Source: Nocardia exalbida NBRC 100660 (GTDB lineage: Bacteria > Actinomycetota > Actinomycetes > Mycobacteriales > Mycobacteriaceae). From it: a stretch of DNA of 50,747 bases. The translations under genes and the position numbers were made by a program. Every line of letters begins with the position of its first letter. Within the stretch, counting starts at the first letter, position 1. The DNA is taken from positions 1-50,747 of the forward strand of contig NZ_BAFZ01000158.1 of the NCBI RefSeq assembly GCF_000308575.1, read 5' to 3'. Shown here piece after piece: positions 16,427-25,370 of this stretch. Under the pieces are notes generated by a model. That model saw nothing but the letters and a program-made list of their open reading frames with translations, was not told where the DNA came from and made no database searches.

Positions 16427-17230
16427 GTGAACCCAGCTGATACGCGAAGCCTCAAAGACGGCGATCTCGAGACTCGCGGAGCAAATCTCCGGCGGCTGCT
16501 CGTGCGGGCCGCTGACGGGGACACATCCGCCAAGGAAGCACTGCGCGCGCTCGTCCGCGACTATCCCGACTACCACCGGTCGCTGTACAGCCGGGCGTTG
16601 AACCAGGCGGCGGTCTTCGGCGACGACACCCTGAAGGCCCCCCTGCTCGCGTCACTCACCGACACTCGGTACAACTGCCAGGCATGGGCGGCGATGGGCT
16701 GCGCGGCGCTCGGCTTCCGCGATGCGGTTCCCGGCTTGATCGCGATGTTGGACCATTCGCAGGAGATGGCTCGTGAGCAAGCGGTGATCGCTCTGGGCAC
16801 CCTCGGCGACGAATCGGTCGTCCCGGCGCTCACGCCCGTGCTGCGGGACCCGATCGGAGGAATGCGCGAACGTGCCGCCGAGGCCCTCGGCATGATCGGC
16901 GGTGATGCGGCATTGGCCGCACTGTGGGACGAATTCGAGAACCGGCGGTACTTCCGCATCGGCTATATCGCCAGCGCGCTGGCCAAGTTCGCCCCGGACG
17001 TCATCCCGAGGCTGTGCGCGGCGGCCGGCAGTGACGACCCGGACCAGCGATATTGGGCGGCTGTCGCGCTCGGTTCGACCGGCGATGATCGTGCGGTGCC
17101 GACGCTGGAACGGCTGATGGCCCACGACCGGGGCTTCACAGTCTTCGATGGCATGGTGAGCGTCGCCGCGAAGAAGGGCCTTCGCACGCTACGACGAATC
17201 CAAGCCGCGATCGCAGCCCGCGAATCCTGA
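16427..17230 (+). CDS. HEAT-repeat protein
   Basis: A 267-residue helical-repeat protein. From residue 55 on there are four to five HEAT-type units, for example AWAAMGCAALGFRDAVPGLI, REQAVIALGTLGDESVVPAL and RERAAEALGMIGGDAALAAL, each a helix pair with the conserved Asp/Arg positions. Such proteins are scaffolds; some belong to phycobilisome-lyase-like groups. GTG 16427 was chosen because the longer frame upstream is antisense to the neighbouring gene's promoter region. It is followed by tandem terminator hairpins. Confidence 0.75.
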   Translation: MNPADTRSLKDGDLETRGANLRRLLVRAADGDTSAKEALRALVRDYPDYHRSLYSRALNQAAVFGDDTLKAPLLASLTDTRYNCQAWAAMGCAALGFRDAVPGLIAMLDHSQEMAREQAVIALGTLGDESVVPALTPVLRDPIGGMRERAAEALGMIGGDAALAALWDEFENRRYFRIGYIASALAKFAPDVIPRLCAAAGSDDPDQRYWAAVALGSTGDDRAVPTLERLMAHDRGFTVFDGMVSVAAKKGLRTLRRIQAAIAARES

Positions 17231-17242
17231 AAGGCCACCGGA

Positions 17243-17272
17243 CCGATCGCCGCCAACCCGACGGGCGATCGG
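17243..17272. terminator. Hairpin terminator after the HEAT-repeat gene
   Basis: A 9-bp stem, CCGATCGCC with GGCGATCGG, starting 12 bases after the stop. It uses the same GATCG core as the second hairpin that follows at 17288. Confidence 0.55.
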
Positions 17273-17287
17273 GTCCGAGAACGCACG

Positions 17288-17322
17288 ACCGGCGATCGGT
17301 GGGTGGGCCACCGATCGCCGGT
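17288..17322. terminator. 15-bp perfect hairpin, bidirectional terminator
   Basis: Arms ACCGGCGATCGGTGG and its complement around a GTGGG loop, followed by CTTACTCAT. It lies between the convergent HEAT-repeat and DoxX genes, 16 bases from the DoxX stop. Confidence 0.75.
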
Positions 17323-17338
17323 CTTACTCATGGATTTG

Positions 17339-17776
17339 TCATCGCGAGAGCGATTTGCGCAGATCGGTGATGGTGGCGCGGCGTTCGTAGGCGATCCAGG
17401 CGAAGATCGCGGCAAGCACCAGTGGGAAGATCCCCATCAAGGGCTTGTCGGCGATGAAGGCCTGCGTGCCGGCGGCGAGCACCGTGAGAACGGACAGACC
17501 CGCGGCAGCCAGGGCACTGAGCCGTGGCACCATCAGGCCGATGCCACCGGCGACCTCCGCAACTCCGATGAAGATGAGCAGCCCGAGGGGGATGGTGAGA
17601 TTCTCGGGGGCGTTCTCCGTCAGGGTGTTCGGAATAACAAGCTTCGGCCCGCCGGAAGCGATGATGAAGAACAGGCCGAGCAGGATCTGCAGGGTCCACA
17701 GGACGCGGTTGCGGACCTTGCCGGGACGACCGGTGACGTCGTTGGAGAACTCGGCGGTGGGGTTGGCGGTGGTCAT
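17339..17776 (-). CDS. DoxX-family membrane protein
   Basis: A 145-residue integral membrane protein with four hydrophobic segments after a 25-residue cytosolic head (TTANPTAEFSNDVTGRPGK). The DoxX pattern is clear: LQILLGLFFIIASGGPKL, then FIGVAEVAGGIGLMVPRLSA, then two further helices. DoxX proteins take part in redox and thiol stress complexes in mycobacteria. The ATG at 17776 has AAGGA eight bases upstream. A leftward single gene. Confidence 0.85.
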   Translation of the reverse strand: MTTANPTAEFSNDVTGRPGKVRNRVLWTLQILLGLFFIIASGGPKLVIPNTLTENAPENLTIPLGLLIFIGVAEVAGGIGLMVPRLSALAAAGLSVLTVLAAGTQAFIADKPLMGIFPLVLAAIFAWIAYERRATITDLRKSLSR

Positions 17777-17881
17777 TTCTGGTCCTTCTGGTCGGTCGCG
17801 CCGGGTTGGTAGCGCGTTCAACGGATAGGACGGAGCACCGACCGAGAATTCATCGCTGTCGGCGAAGATTTCCCGAACCAC

Positions 17882-17915
17882 CGCCCCGACCGGCCGGCAC
17901 CGCCCGGTCGGGGCG
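17882..17915 (+). terminator. Hairpin followed by a T-rich stretch
   Basis: A 12-bp stem CGCCCCGACCGG with its complement at 17904-17915, then TTTGTGTATCTG. The T tract is on the plus strand, though neighbouring genes run leftward, so its true role may be attenuation or protection of the upstream side. Confidence 0.45.
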
Positions 17916-17936
17916 TTTGTGTATCTGTCGACCAAC

Positions 17937-17975
17937 CGCTCATCGAGGAGGGCCGGGACCTGTCCTCGATGAGCG
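17937..17975. terminator. Hairpin after the alpha/beta-hydrolase gene
   Basis: A 13-bp perfect stem (CGCTCATCGAGGA and complement) with a 13-base loop, 38 bases beyond the stop of the leftward hydrolase gene. It probably ends that transcript. Confidence 0.6.
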
Positions 17976-18013
17976 GTGTCCCTATCGTCTGCTGCCGGCC
18001 TGACGGCCCGGCC

Positions 18014-18745
18014 TCACTTCAGGTGCCGGGTGAAGAACCGATTCGCGTCGTCTCCTTCGAACGCCGGAACGCCGGTGTGCCCGCCCATGTTGGCGTGCAG
18101 CGTCTTCTCCTTGGAGCCGAACGCGTCGAACAGGTCCAGCGCCATCTGCCGGTCGTTTCCTTCGTCGTCCCATTGCAGCAGGACTTGCAGCGGAATAGTG
18201 ACCTGCCGGGCTTCCTCGAACATGCTGCGGGGCACGTAACTCCCGGCGAACAGAAGGGCGGCCGAGATGCGCGGCTCGACCACCGCCAGCCGGACGCCGA
18301 TGGAGATCACCCCTCCCGAGTACCCGACCGGCCCGCCGATCTCGGGCAGTGAAAGCAGGACGTCCAGGGCGGCCCGCCATTCCGGGACCGCCTTTTCGAC
18401 CAGCGGGAGGACGAGCCGGTCGACTATCTCGTCGTCGACCGGCTCGCCGGCCGTCACCGCCCGGCGCAGGTCGGCGCGGGCCTGTTCGGCGGCGGCCGAA
18501 CGGGGCCGGTCACCGCTGCCGGGGAGCTCGATGGTGGCCGCGGCGAAGCCCTCCGCCACGGAGTGCCGGGCCCGGCCCACCAGTCGGGGGTACATCTGGC
18601 GGAGTCCGCCGGGATGGCCGATCAGGATCAGCGGGGCCGGTGCGGAGGCGGATCCGGGCGTCCACAGGATGCCGGGGATCTCGCCGAGGGTGAATTCGCG
18701 TTCGAGGACGCCGTCGTCGAAGCGCTGTTCGGAAGTGAATTGCAT
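18014..18745 (-). CDS. Alpha/beta-fold hydrolase
   Basis: A 243-residue cytosolic hydrolase. The oxyanion strand is LILIGHPGG (38-46). The nucleophile elbow GPVGYSGGVIS has its serine near residue 142. The acid lies in VLLQWDDEGND and the catalytic His in NMGGHTGVPAFE near 225. It resembles the dienelactone-hydrolase-like esterases with a Ser instead of a Cys. The ATG at 18745 opens the frame. It stands alone. Substrate unknown. Confidence 0.85.
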   Translation of the reverse strand: MQFTSEQRFDDGVLEREFTLGEIPGILWTPGSASAPAPLILIGHPGGLRQMYPRLVGRARHSVAEGFAAATIELPGSGDRPRSAAAEQARADLRRAVTAGEPVDDEIVDRLVLPLVEKAVPEWRAALDVLLSLPEIGGPVGYSGGVISIGVRLAVVEPRISAALLFAGSYVPRSMFEEARQVTIPLQVLLQWDDEGNDRQMALDLFDAFGSKEKTLHANMGGHTGVPAFEGDDANRFFTRHLK

Positions 18746-18908
18746 GGTCGTGCCTTTCGGGAGTGCTCTCGAGCGGCGCTCCCGGACGACCTATCGCCCG
18801 ACCGTGACCCCAGAGGGGAGCACCCATGTAGATACTGCGTTCACGGGTACCACCTCCTCGTTCTCTGGCACGGCTTCCGGAAAGGTAGCAGTGGTTCGCC
18901 GAGTGCCG

Positions 18909-20240
18909 CTAGCGAATTCCCGGTGTCGCCGGGTGGGGGCCGACGCAGCCGAGGATGAAACAACCCGCCGGCCAATTCGCGAACGGCGCGGACATGGGCT
19001 TGCCCAAGCAGGACAGCGGGTTGCATCCCGGGTAGGCCATCGGGCCGACACCGAGTGCGGCGAGAGTCGCGTCCGGGTTCGAGATCATCGGATCGGACAG
19101 CTGGACATCCGATTGCTGTTCGTACGGTGCCGCGGCGGGTATGCGGGGTTCCAGGAAGGCGGCGCCGACCGCACGCAGGACATCGTGCGGGAAGCTCAAC
19201 GCGCTCCCCGGAACCGTGACACCGGTCCAACTGACCATCAGTCCAAGGCTCGGCACGATGAAATTGTCTTGGCGCATCATCCCCGACATCTGCATCGCAT
19301 CCGGCGGCAGACCGGGAAAGTAGTTCGCGCAGTCCGGCCCGTTCACCACGAACAGGAAGCCGTAGCACGGGTTCGTCGGCGTGGGACGGCCGGCCTGCGC
19401 GAGATAATCCGCCGAAATGATCTGGTGACCACCCCACCGGCCGCGATTGGTGAGCAGCAGACCCAGCTTGGCGAAATCGTCTGGCGGCAGCAGCAGATGC
19501 GCGTAACCGTAGGTGTTTCCACTGCGGTCGCGCCCCCAGAAGTAGTCGGTCGGCGGAATACCCAACGGATCGAACAGCTTTCGCTGCGTGTAGGCTTGGA
19601 AGTCCTCGTCGACCGCACGCTGGATGACGTACACGAGCAGATCGACAGCGCGCTGGCTGTAGCGCCATTCAATGCCTTGCTGTTGATCGATCGGCATCGC
19701 CAGCGCCTGCGCGACCACATTCGGGTCGATCTGCGCCAATCCGGTGATGCCCTCGGAGGCCACCGCCACCCGCATGCCGCTGGCTTCGATGAGAAGATTC
19801 CGCACGGTGATCGCGCGATGTGCGGCATCACCGAGTTCGGGCGGCAGATAGGCGCCGATCGGGTCGTCGAGCCGCAGCCGCTGCTCGTCCACCGCGATCC
19901 CGGCCACCATCGAAACCACGCTCTTGGTGCTGCTCCAGAGATTCCACGGCAGACCAGCGGCCCGCGCGTGGTTCGGGCCGGTCGCGATCAGGCAATTGTT
20001 CCGGAAGATCTGCAGCGTCGTGCGCGTCGAATCCGCCGCGAGCGCCACCGCCCGCCGCAGCGCCGCCGAATCGAGTCCGACCTCCTCGGGCGTGGCCGTT
20101 TCGGGTACTCGTCCACTGCTGACCGCGCAATGCTTCAGCCCGTCCGGCTCGGCATGCGCCAGCACAGGTGCGCCAATCCCGAGCATCGACGTGGCCACCG
20201 TAATGGCAGCCACCGCAATGCTTCTCATACCTCGACCCAC
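18909..20240 (-). CDS. Secreted serine hydrolase, beta-lactamase/penicillin-binding family
   Basis: A 443-residue exported protein. The signal peptide spans about 1-30 (MRSIAVAAITVATSMLGIG, cleavage near AHA). The class C beta-lactamase-like fold has the SxxK motif Ser103-Ser-Thr-Lys106 in LWSSTKSVVS. Tyr-Ser-Gln in WRYSQRAVD replaces the usual YxN, and GMMRQDNFIVPSLGLMVSW corresponds to the KTG-strand region without a clear KTG. Six Cys in the C-terminal 80 residues suggest disulfides. GTG 20240 has GGAGG at six bases. It is probably an esterase or D-peptidase in the envelope rather than a drug-resistance enzyme. Confidence 0.88.
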   Translation of the reverse strand: MGRGMRSIAVAAITVATSMLGIGAPVLAHAEPDGLKHCAVSSGRVPETATPEEVGLDSAALRRAVALAADSTRTTLQIFRNNCLIATGPNHARAAGLPWNLWSSTKSVVSMVAGIAVDEQRLRLDDPIGAYLPPELGDAAHRAITVRNLLIEASGMRVAVASEGITGLAQIDPNVVAQALAMPIDQQQGIEWRYSQRAVDLLVYVIQRAVDEDFQAYTQRKLFDPLGIPPTDYFWGRDRSGNTYGYAHLLLPPDDFAKLGLLLTNRGRWGGHQIISADYLAQAGRPTPTNPCYGFLFVVNGPDCANYFPGLPPDAMQMSGMMRQDNFIVPSLGLMVSWTGVTVPGSALSFPHDVLRAVGAAFLEPRIPAAAPYEQQSDVQLSDPMISNPDATLAALGVGPMAYPGCNPLSCLGKPMSAPFANWPAGCFILGCVGPHPATPGIR

Positions 20241-20312
20241 GCCGGCCTCCGCTCTCGACGAACTCCACCTGGCTCATCGCACCCACCTCACACCCGGTTA
20301 CGTCCTCGGGTG

Positions 20313-20328
20313 CCCCTACTTGTAGGGG
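20313..20328. promoter_or_regulatory. 16-bp palindrome upstream of the secreted hydrolase
   Basis: CCCCTAC-TT-GTAGGGG, a perfect dyad with a 2-base centre, too tight to be a hairpin loop. It lies 73 bp from the hydrolase start in a 292-base region that otherwise holds nothing I can identify. Candidate operator by symmetry and position only. Confidence 0.35.
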
Positions 20329-20532
20329 GCGGACCTGCACCGTCATCGCAGCTGCCTGCTCAGCGCGACGTGGAGGTCCGTTGCGATAGCGGCTTCGAAA
20401 CCGTGACGGCACGCTCAGCGCGTTCGCGGTCGTGAGCGAAGACCGCGACCGGAACGGCGCGCGACCGCGCAGTACTGTGAATCGTTCACCTGCGGCGACG
20501 GGTGTCCGGCTGGACGAGAGAACTGACTACAC

Positions 20533-22014
20533 ATGAGCGACGAGCAACAAATCCTCACCCCCGGGGACACCTGCTGGCAGATCGCGCGGGCCGATCGGCT
20601 GGCGTGCATTGTCGATGCGGCGGACTATTTCCGCCATGCAAAGTCCGCGATGTTGCAGGCCCGCAAGCGCATCGTGCTGATCGGCTGGGACTTCGATACC
20701 CGGATCAAGTTCGAACCGGGGGAGAAGACCCTCGAAGGGCCCGATCGGCTGGGTAAATTCCTGTCCTGGCTGCCGAAACAGCGACCAGATCTCGACATCT
20801 ACCTGCTGAAATGGAATGTCGGTGCGTTCGCGGCGATCAGCCGCGGGATGACACCGATCTTCGTCGTCAATTGGATAACCGATCGGCGGTTGCACCTGGA
20901 AATGGATGGCGCGCACCCGATCGGTTCGGCACACCATCAGAAGATCGTGGTGATCGACGACACGCTCGCATTCTGCGGTGGTATCGACATGACCGTCGAT
21001 CGCTGGGACACCAGCGACCATCGGGACGACAACCACTACCGAACCGAGCCCAACGGCCGCCGGTACGGGCCATGGCACGACGCGACCACCGCCGTCGACG
21101 GCGATGCGGCGAAGGCGATCGGCGAATTGGCCCGCGCCCGGTGGAAGGCGGCGACGGGACAGCAATTGGCCGCGGTCGACGAGATCGCCGGTGACACGCC
21201 GTGGCCGGAGGGGCTGGAGCCGACGATGCGGTCGGTGGATGTGGGTATCGCGCGGACCTTCCCCGAGCTCGCCGACCGCGCCGAAGTGCGGGAGGTCGAG
21301 GCGTTGTATCTGGCGGCGATCGCGGGCGCCAGGCGGTCGCTGTACATCGAGAGTCAGTACCTGGCCTCGCGCACTCTCGCCGAGGCGATGGCCGCTCGGC
21401 TGCGTGAGCCGAACGGTCCGGAGATCGTGCTGGTGCTGCCGCGGCACGCCGACGGCTGGCTCGAGCAACAGGCGATGGATGGGGCGCGTCGCCGCTTACT
21501 GCAGCTGTTGTGGAAGGCCGATACCGGGAACCGGTTCGGCGTGTACTACCCCGTCACCGAGGCCGGTGCGCCGATCTACGTCCACGCCAAGGTCTTGGTG
21601 ATGGACGATCGGCTGCTGCGGGTGGGATCGTCGAACCTCAACAACCGTTCGATGGGCTTCGACACCGAATGCGATCTGGCCGTCGAGGTCAGCCCCGCCA
21701 CCGTGGACGGTGACCGGCTGCGGGAAACCATCCTCGGTATCCGCCGCCAGCTGATCTGCGAACATCTCGATGCCGAACCCGCGAAGTTCGACGCCACACT
21801 CGCCGAGACGTCGTCTCTTCTGCGCACCGTCGAGAGGTTGCGCGGCAACGGCCGGACCTTGGTGCGGTTCGAGCCGGGGACCGTCGAGGACGAGGACAGC
21901 CCGCTCGCGGAGAACGAACTGATGGATCCCGAACGCACGCCACCGAGCCTGCGGGACAACCCGTTGCTGATCCGGAGTATCCGCAGACTGAAGACAGCGG
22001 TGGCGGTGCGCTGA
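20533..22014 (+). CDS. Phospholipase D-family protein (cardiolipin synthase-like)
   Basis: A 493-residue cytosolic enzyme with two HKD motifs: His135-x-Lys137-x4-Asp142 (HHQKIVVIDD, followed by the CGGID conserved turn) and His351-x-Lys353-x4-Asp358 (VHAKVLVMDD, followed by VGSSNLNNRSMGFDTE). It has no signal peptide or membrane segment, unlike canonical cardiolipin synthases. Its short EPNGRRYGPWHD stretch is typical of stand-alone PLDs that cleave or transfer phosphatidyl groups. The ATG at 20533 lacks a strong ribosome binding site. The 3' end meets the convergent MarR gene with a single base between the stops. Confidence 0.9.
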   Translation: MSDEQQILTPGDTCWQIARADRLACIVDAADYFRHAKSAMLQARKRIVLIGWDFDTRIKFEPGEKTLEGPDRLGKFLSWLPKQRPDLDIYLLKWNVGAFAAISRGMTPIFVVNWITDRRLHLEMDGAHPIGSAHHQKIVVIDDTLAFCGGIDMTVDRWDTSDHRDDNHYRTEPNGRRYGPWHDATTAVDGDAAKAIGELARARWKAATGQQLAAVDEIAGDTPWPEGLEPTMRSVDVGIARTFPELADRAEVREVEALYLAAIAGARRSLYIESQYLASRTLAEAMAARLREPNGPEIVLVLPRHADGWLEQQAMDGARRRLLQLLWKADTGNRFGVYYPVTEAGAPIYVHAKVLVMDDRLLRVGSSNLNNRSMGFDTECDLAVEVSPATVDGDRLRETILGIRRQLICEHLDAEPAKFDATLAETSSLLRTVERLRGNGRTLVRFEPGTVEDEDSPLAENELMDPERTPPSLRDNPLLIRSIRRLKTAVAVR

Positions 22015-22015
22015 G

Positions 22016-22489
22016 CTACGTGGCGGACGCATGGGGTCGAGTTCCGTTCGTCGACCCTTCTTTCCCGCCGTTCTCCGGCGGGGTACCGGAAAGGGAGGCG
22101 AGCAGCTGCGTGAGTGCGTGGCGATCGTCGGCACATAGCCGGTCGGTGTAGGGGGCCAGAGCCGCGCGGATCTCTTCTTGCAGCCGTTCGGCGAGTTCGC
22201 TGCCCGTCGGAGTGATGAACACATCGACCACCCGGCGATCCTCCGGCGATTTGCCTCGTGCCACGAGACCTCGGCGCTCGGCCCGCTCGACGAGACCGGA
22301 CATCGTGGACTTGTCCAGCCCCAGGAATTCCGCCAGATCGGTCATCCGCGGTCGGCGGTCGCGCAGAAAGCCTAGTAGCCGCAACTGCGTGAGGGACAGG
22401 TCGTGCTCCGAACCGATGCGGGTGAGCACGGCCATCACCCGGAAGGACGTCCGAACGAGGGCATCCTCGAGCGCATCGTCAGGTCTCAT
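22016..22489 (-). CDS. MarR-family repressor
   Basis: A 157-residue winged-helix repressor. The recognition region DLAEFLGLDKSTMSGLVERAERRGLV is at about residues 50-75 and the wing KSPEDRRVVDVFITP follows. The ATG at 22489 begins at RPDDALEDALVRTSF; upstream codons lie in the operator. It is divergent from a quinone oxidoreductase and separated from it by a composite palindrome, so it is the likely repressor of both, probably responding to phenolic or quinone ligands. That ligand type is family knowledge, not visible here. Confidence 0.92.
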   Translation of the reverse strand: MRPDDALEDALVRTSFRVMAVLTRIGSEHDLSLTQLRLLGFLRDRRPRMTDLAEFLGLDKSTMSGLVERAERRGLVARGKSPEDRRVVDVFITPTGSELAERLQEEIRAALAPYTDRLCADDRHALTQLLASLSGTPPENGGKEGSTNGTRPHASAT

Positions 22490-22510
22490 GCCGTGATCGT
22501 ACTTGACATA

Positions 22511-22553
22511 GTTTGTATTACCAACCAAACTCGAATTAGTTGGTAATACAAAC
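22511..22553. promoter_or_regulatory. Composite MarR operator: two 15-bp inverted arms
   Basis: GTTTGTATTACCAAC at 22511-22525 and its exact complement GTTGGTAATACAAAC at 22539-22553, separated by 13 bases. Each arm is itself a near-palindrome (10 of 13 matches around TTGGTAATACAAA), so two MarR dimers could bind face to face. It lies 21 bp from the MarR start and 16 bp from the oxidoreductase start. Confidence 0.8.
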
Positions 22554-22569
22554 AAACTGAGGAGTTGTC

Positions 22570-23496
22570 ATGCACGCCGCCGTTGTCACCAGCTTCGACG
22601 CTCCACCCCGGTACAGCGCGTACCCCGCCCCGGTCGCCGAGGGGGAGAACGAGATGGTCGTGGACGTTCTCGCGGCCGGTTTGCACCATCTGGTCAGGGC
22701 TCGGGCGAACGGCACGCACTACAGCAGCACCGGTAGGCTCCCGTTCGTTCCCGGTGTCGACGGCGTCGTGCGCGACCGGCACGGAAACCTCAGGTACGCG
22801 GTGCTGGACGACAGCGACCTGGGCATGTTCGCCGAACAGACGGTGATCGATCCCCGTCGCAGCGTGGTACTACCGGGCGACGTCGATCCGGTGCACATCG
22901 CCGCCGCGATGAACCCGGCGATGTCGTCGTGGGTCGCCCTGCGCCGCCGCATCGCGTTCCAAGAGGGGCGGCGCGTCCTCGTCCTGGGTGCCACGGGTAG
23001 CGCTGGACGCATGGCGGTGCAGATAGCGAAGCAATTCGGTGCCACATACGTGATCGCCGCCGGACGCGATGCTTCCCGGCTCGCCGCGCTGCACGACCTC
23101 GGCGCGGACGAGACGGTGACGTTCGAGCAGACCGACCGCGCCGCCGACGTCGACGTCGTCCTCGACTACGTGTGGGGAGAACCTTCCGCCCGTGCGATGA
23201 CCGCGATGATCACCGCACGCCGCGACCGCTCCGCCCCGCTGGACTGGATCCAGATCGGATCCATCGCCGGTCAGACGATTCCCCTCCACTCCGCGCTGCT
23301 GCGGGCATCCCGGCTACAGATCTGCGGCAGCGGTATCGGCTCGGTCTCCTCCCGCGACATCCTCGCGGAGCTTCCGGAACTCGCCGCCGCGGTGCACACC
23401 GGCGCGATCGACGTGCAGGCACGTCGCGTGCCCCTCGCTCAGATCACCGAGACGTGGAGCGCGGAGACGGAGGACCGCATCGTCTACGTTCCCTGA
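22570..23496 (+). CDS. Quinone oxidoreductase-like MDR protein
   Basis: A 308-residue NAD(P)H-dependent oxidoreductase of the medium-chain dehydrogenase superfamily. The GroES-like part is residues 1-130, shortened. The Rossmann domain begins at VLVLGATGSAGRMAVQIAKQ (about 138-157) with the acidic/basic selector AAGRDASRL, which favours NADPH. No zinc-ligand Cys or His pattern is seen, so it is of the zinc-independent quinone reductase type. GAGGAG precedes the ATG by six bases. It is under the divergent MarR gene. Confidence 0.9.
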   Translation: MHAAVVTSFDAPPRYSAYPAPVAEGENEMVVDVLAAGLHHLVRARANGTHYSSTGRLPFVPGVDGVVRDRHGNLRYAVLDDSDLGMFAEQTVIDPRRSVVLPGDVDPVHIAAAMNPAMSSWVALRRRIAFQEGRRVLVLGATGSAGRMAVQIAKQFGATYVIAAGRDASRLAALHDLGADETVTFEQTDRAADVDVVLDYVWGEPSARAMTAMITARRDRSAPLDWIQIGSIAGQTIPLHSALLRASRLQICGSGIGSVSSRDILAELPELAAAVHTGAIDVQARRVPLAQITETWSAETEDRIVYVP

Positions 23497-23600
23497 TACG
23501 AGGCCGGTCAGTATCCACCGGCGCGCGGGTTCTGGCCGGGCTCGCATGGCGGCGTAGTCGGGCATAGAGGTGTAACCGGCCGGTATCCAACGCCGACACG

Positions 23601-23635
23601 GTGCTGCCTCGGGGAAGTCGGTCCCGAGGCAGCAC
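23601..23635. terminator. 13-bp hairpin between convergent genes
   Basis: Stem GTGCTGCCTCGGG with its complement at 23623-23635 and a 9-base loop. It separates the rightward oxidoreductase from the leftward dienelactone hydrolase. Confidence 0.7.
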
Positions 23636-23728
23636 GCGGTCTCCGCTGTCAGCGCTTTCAACCAACCACATGCCCCAGTGGACAGCGATTGCCGCAAGGG
23701 ATGCATGGTCGGCTCCGTATCCGGGTTG

Positions 23729-24490
23729 CTACTGGCGCAGATTGCGGTCGAACAGGGCCAGTAGTTCGCGGTAGTGCCGTTCGGCGGCTTCGAGGTCGTG
23801 GGCGGAGGTGTCGGCCTGGGTGTAGCCGTGTTGGGCCCCTTCGTAGACCTCGGTGCGGTAGCGGACGCCAGCGTCGGCGAGTGCCTTGTCGAACCGGCCG
23901 ATGTGTTCGGGAGTCATGTGGTGATCCTCGCCGGCGTGGGCGAAATACAGCTCCGCGGTGATGTTTCCGACGACAAGGTGCGGACTGTCCGAGGTATCGG
24001 TGACGAGCGGGCCGCCATGGAATCCGGCCACCGCCGCAACCCGATCGGGGAACATGGCAGCGACCAGCACCGCCAGCCGCGCCCCCATGCAGTAGCCGGT
24101 GACGCCGACCTTCCCCTCGGAGACATGCGGCGAGGCTGCCAGCCACTCGAGGTAAGCGCCGGCATCGGAACGCAGAAGCTCCGGTGTCAACTCGCGGATC
24201 ATCGGAAAGACCTGCTGGAAGATCTCCGGCCGCTCCGCCGGATCGATGAAGTCCGGCAACTCGATTACCGGTGCCCGCCCGTGCCGGTAATAGGCGTTCG
24301 GAAGCAGGACGGTGTAGCCGTGGGCGGCAATACGATCGGCCAGCGTCCGCAGGCTGGGCCGCAGTCCGAAACCGTCCTGAATCACCAGTACTCCCGGATG
24401 GGCGGCACCATCGTCGGGGTAAGCGAGATATGCGTCGGCGACACCGTCGGGTGTCGGCACCTCGACCGGCGTACCATGCGTTGCAGTCAT
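23729..24490 (-). CDS. Dienelactone hydrolase family protein
   Basis: A 253-residue cytosolic alpha/beta hydrolase. The dienelactone-hydrolase nucleophile motif GYCMGARLAV puts a Cys at the elbow (about residue 130). The acid is in FAHAGEDHHM and the catalytic His in GAQHGYTQ near 219. The length is near the family norm. AAGGA lies seven bases before the ATG at 24490. It hydrolyses lactone or ester bonds, possibly in aromatic-compound breakdown. No pathway partner is adjacent. Confidence 0.9.
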   Translation of the reverse strand: MTATHGTPVEVPTPDGVADAYLAYPDDGAAHPGVLVIQDGFGLRPSLRTLADRIAAHGYTVLLPNAYYRHGRAPVIELPDFIDPAERPEIFQQVFPMIRELTPELLRSDAGAYLEWLAASPHVSEGKVGVTGYCMGARLAVLVAAMFPDRVAAVAGFHGGPLVTDTSDSPHLVVGNITAELYFAHAGEDHHMTPEHIGRFDKALADAGVRYRTEVYEGAQHGYTQADTSAHDLEAAERHYRELLALFDRNLRQ

Positions 24491-24666
24491 CGTTGAATCC
24501 TTCCGTCGTGGTTGATGTCTTGTGATCAACACGACGAAGGCGGAGCCCGCGCAATACCGCAGAAGCCTCGATCGACAAGCCGGCCGACACCGGCCCGCGC
24601 GGCGTTCAGAACAGCGCCGGGTAGCCAATCCGTGTGTGGCGCATCGCCGTCCCGGTAGTCATCGCC

Positions 24667-25197
24667 TCACACCGTATCACCTTCGGCGCCTGATCCCTCG
24701 CCCGCACTTTTCTCGATTCGCCGCGGTTTGACCATGCGCCGGATGCCGGCGGCCGGAGCATCGTCACCAGCTCGTTTCCGCCGCAGCGCGTCGAGATCGA
24801 CGACATTACCCTCAGGGCCGGCGCTGCCCGGATCATTCACGGGAGCGGGGTGCCGTGCCGCGCCCGGGTCGACCGGCCACCAGCCTGTCTCCCGCTGCAG
24901 TTCCGATCGCAGTACGGGCTTGGTCGGTGCGGGATCATAGACGGAGCCACCTTCCGAGCGCCAAGTCTTCTGGAGACGCTCGCCTGCCTCTTCCGCCACG
25001 CGCCGTGGGCGACGCGGTAGCCGGGTGACGTTCGATGTGCCGTCTCCGGAGGTCTCCACAGCCCTGCTTCCTTCTTCCGACTTCCCGCGCAACAGCTCCA
25101 GCTCGTCGAACCTCTTCCCGCCGGGCCCTGTCGAGAATTCCCGTCCCGGCACCTCCCGCTCCGACATCGAACTAGCAGCCGACGAGTGCCGCTGCAC
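24667..25197 (-). CDS. Hydrophilic hypothetical protein
   Basis: An open frame of up to 176 codons, rich in Arg, Glu, Gly and Pro, with no hydrophobic segment and no motif I recognise. The likely start is ATG 25167 (SEREVPGREFSTGPGGKR); GTG 25197 opens the longest frame. Neither has a good ribosome binding site. Third-position GC is high, which supports coding, but low complexity leaves doubt. It is upstream of the dienelactone hydrolase in the same direction, with a gap of 176 bases. Confidence 0.4.
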   Translation of the reverse strand: MQRHSSAASSMSEREVPGREFSTGPGGKRFDELELLRGKSEEGSRAVETSGDGTSNVTRLPRRPRRVAEEAGERLQKTWRSEGGSVYDPAPTKPVLRSELQRETGWWPVDPGAARHPAPVNDPGSAGPEGNVVDLDALRRKRAGDDAPAAGIRRMVKPRRIEKSAGEGSGAEGDTV

Positions 25198-25370
25198 CCG
25201 TCGGCGCCATGACCGCTGGTAGGCCGAGCTGATGTTTCCACTTATCGCTGATTGCGTCGCTCACGTCCATATTCTCCCTCAGTAGGAAACCACTGGGGGT
25301 TCTCGGGCACGACGGGTGGCCCTGGCCTGCGGAAAGGGAGGAGTACAGGCTCCCTCAGGGGCCGTGCGGT

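Noticed and set aside
18909..20240. Antibiotic-resistance beta-lactamase
   Set aside because: The SxxK is present but the YxN and KTG motifs are not canonical. The protein fits the broader secreted serine hydrolase group better.
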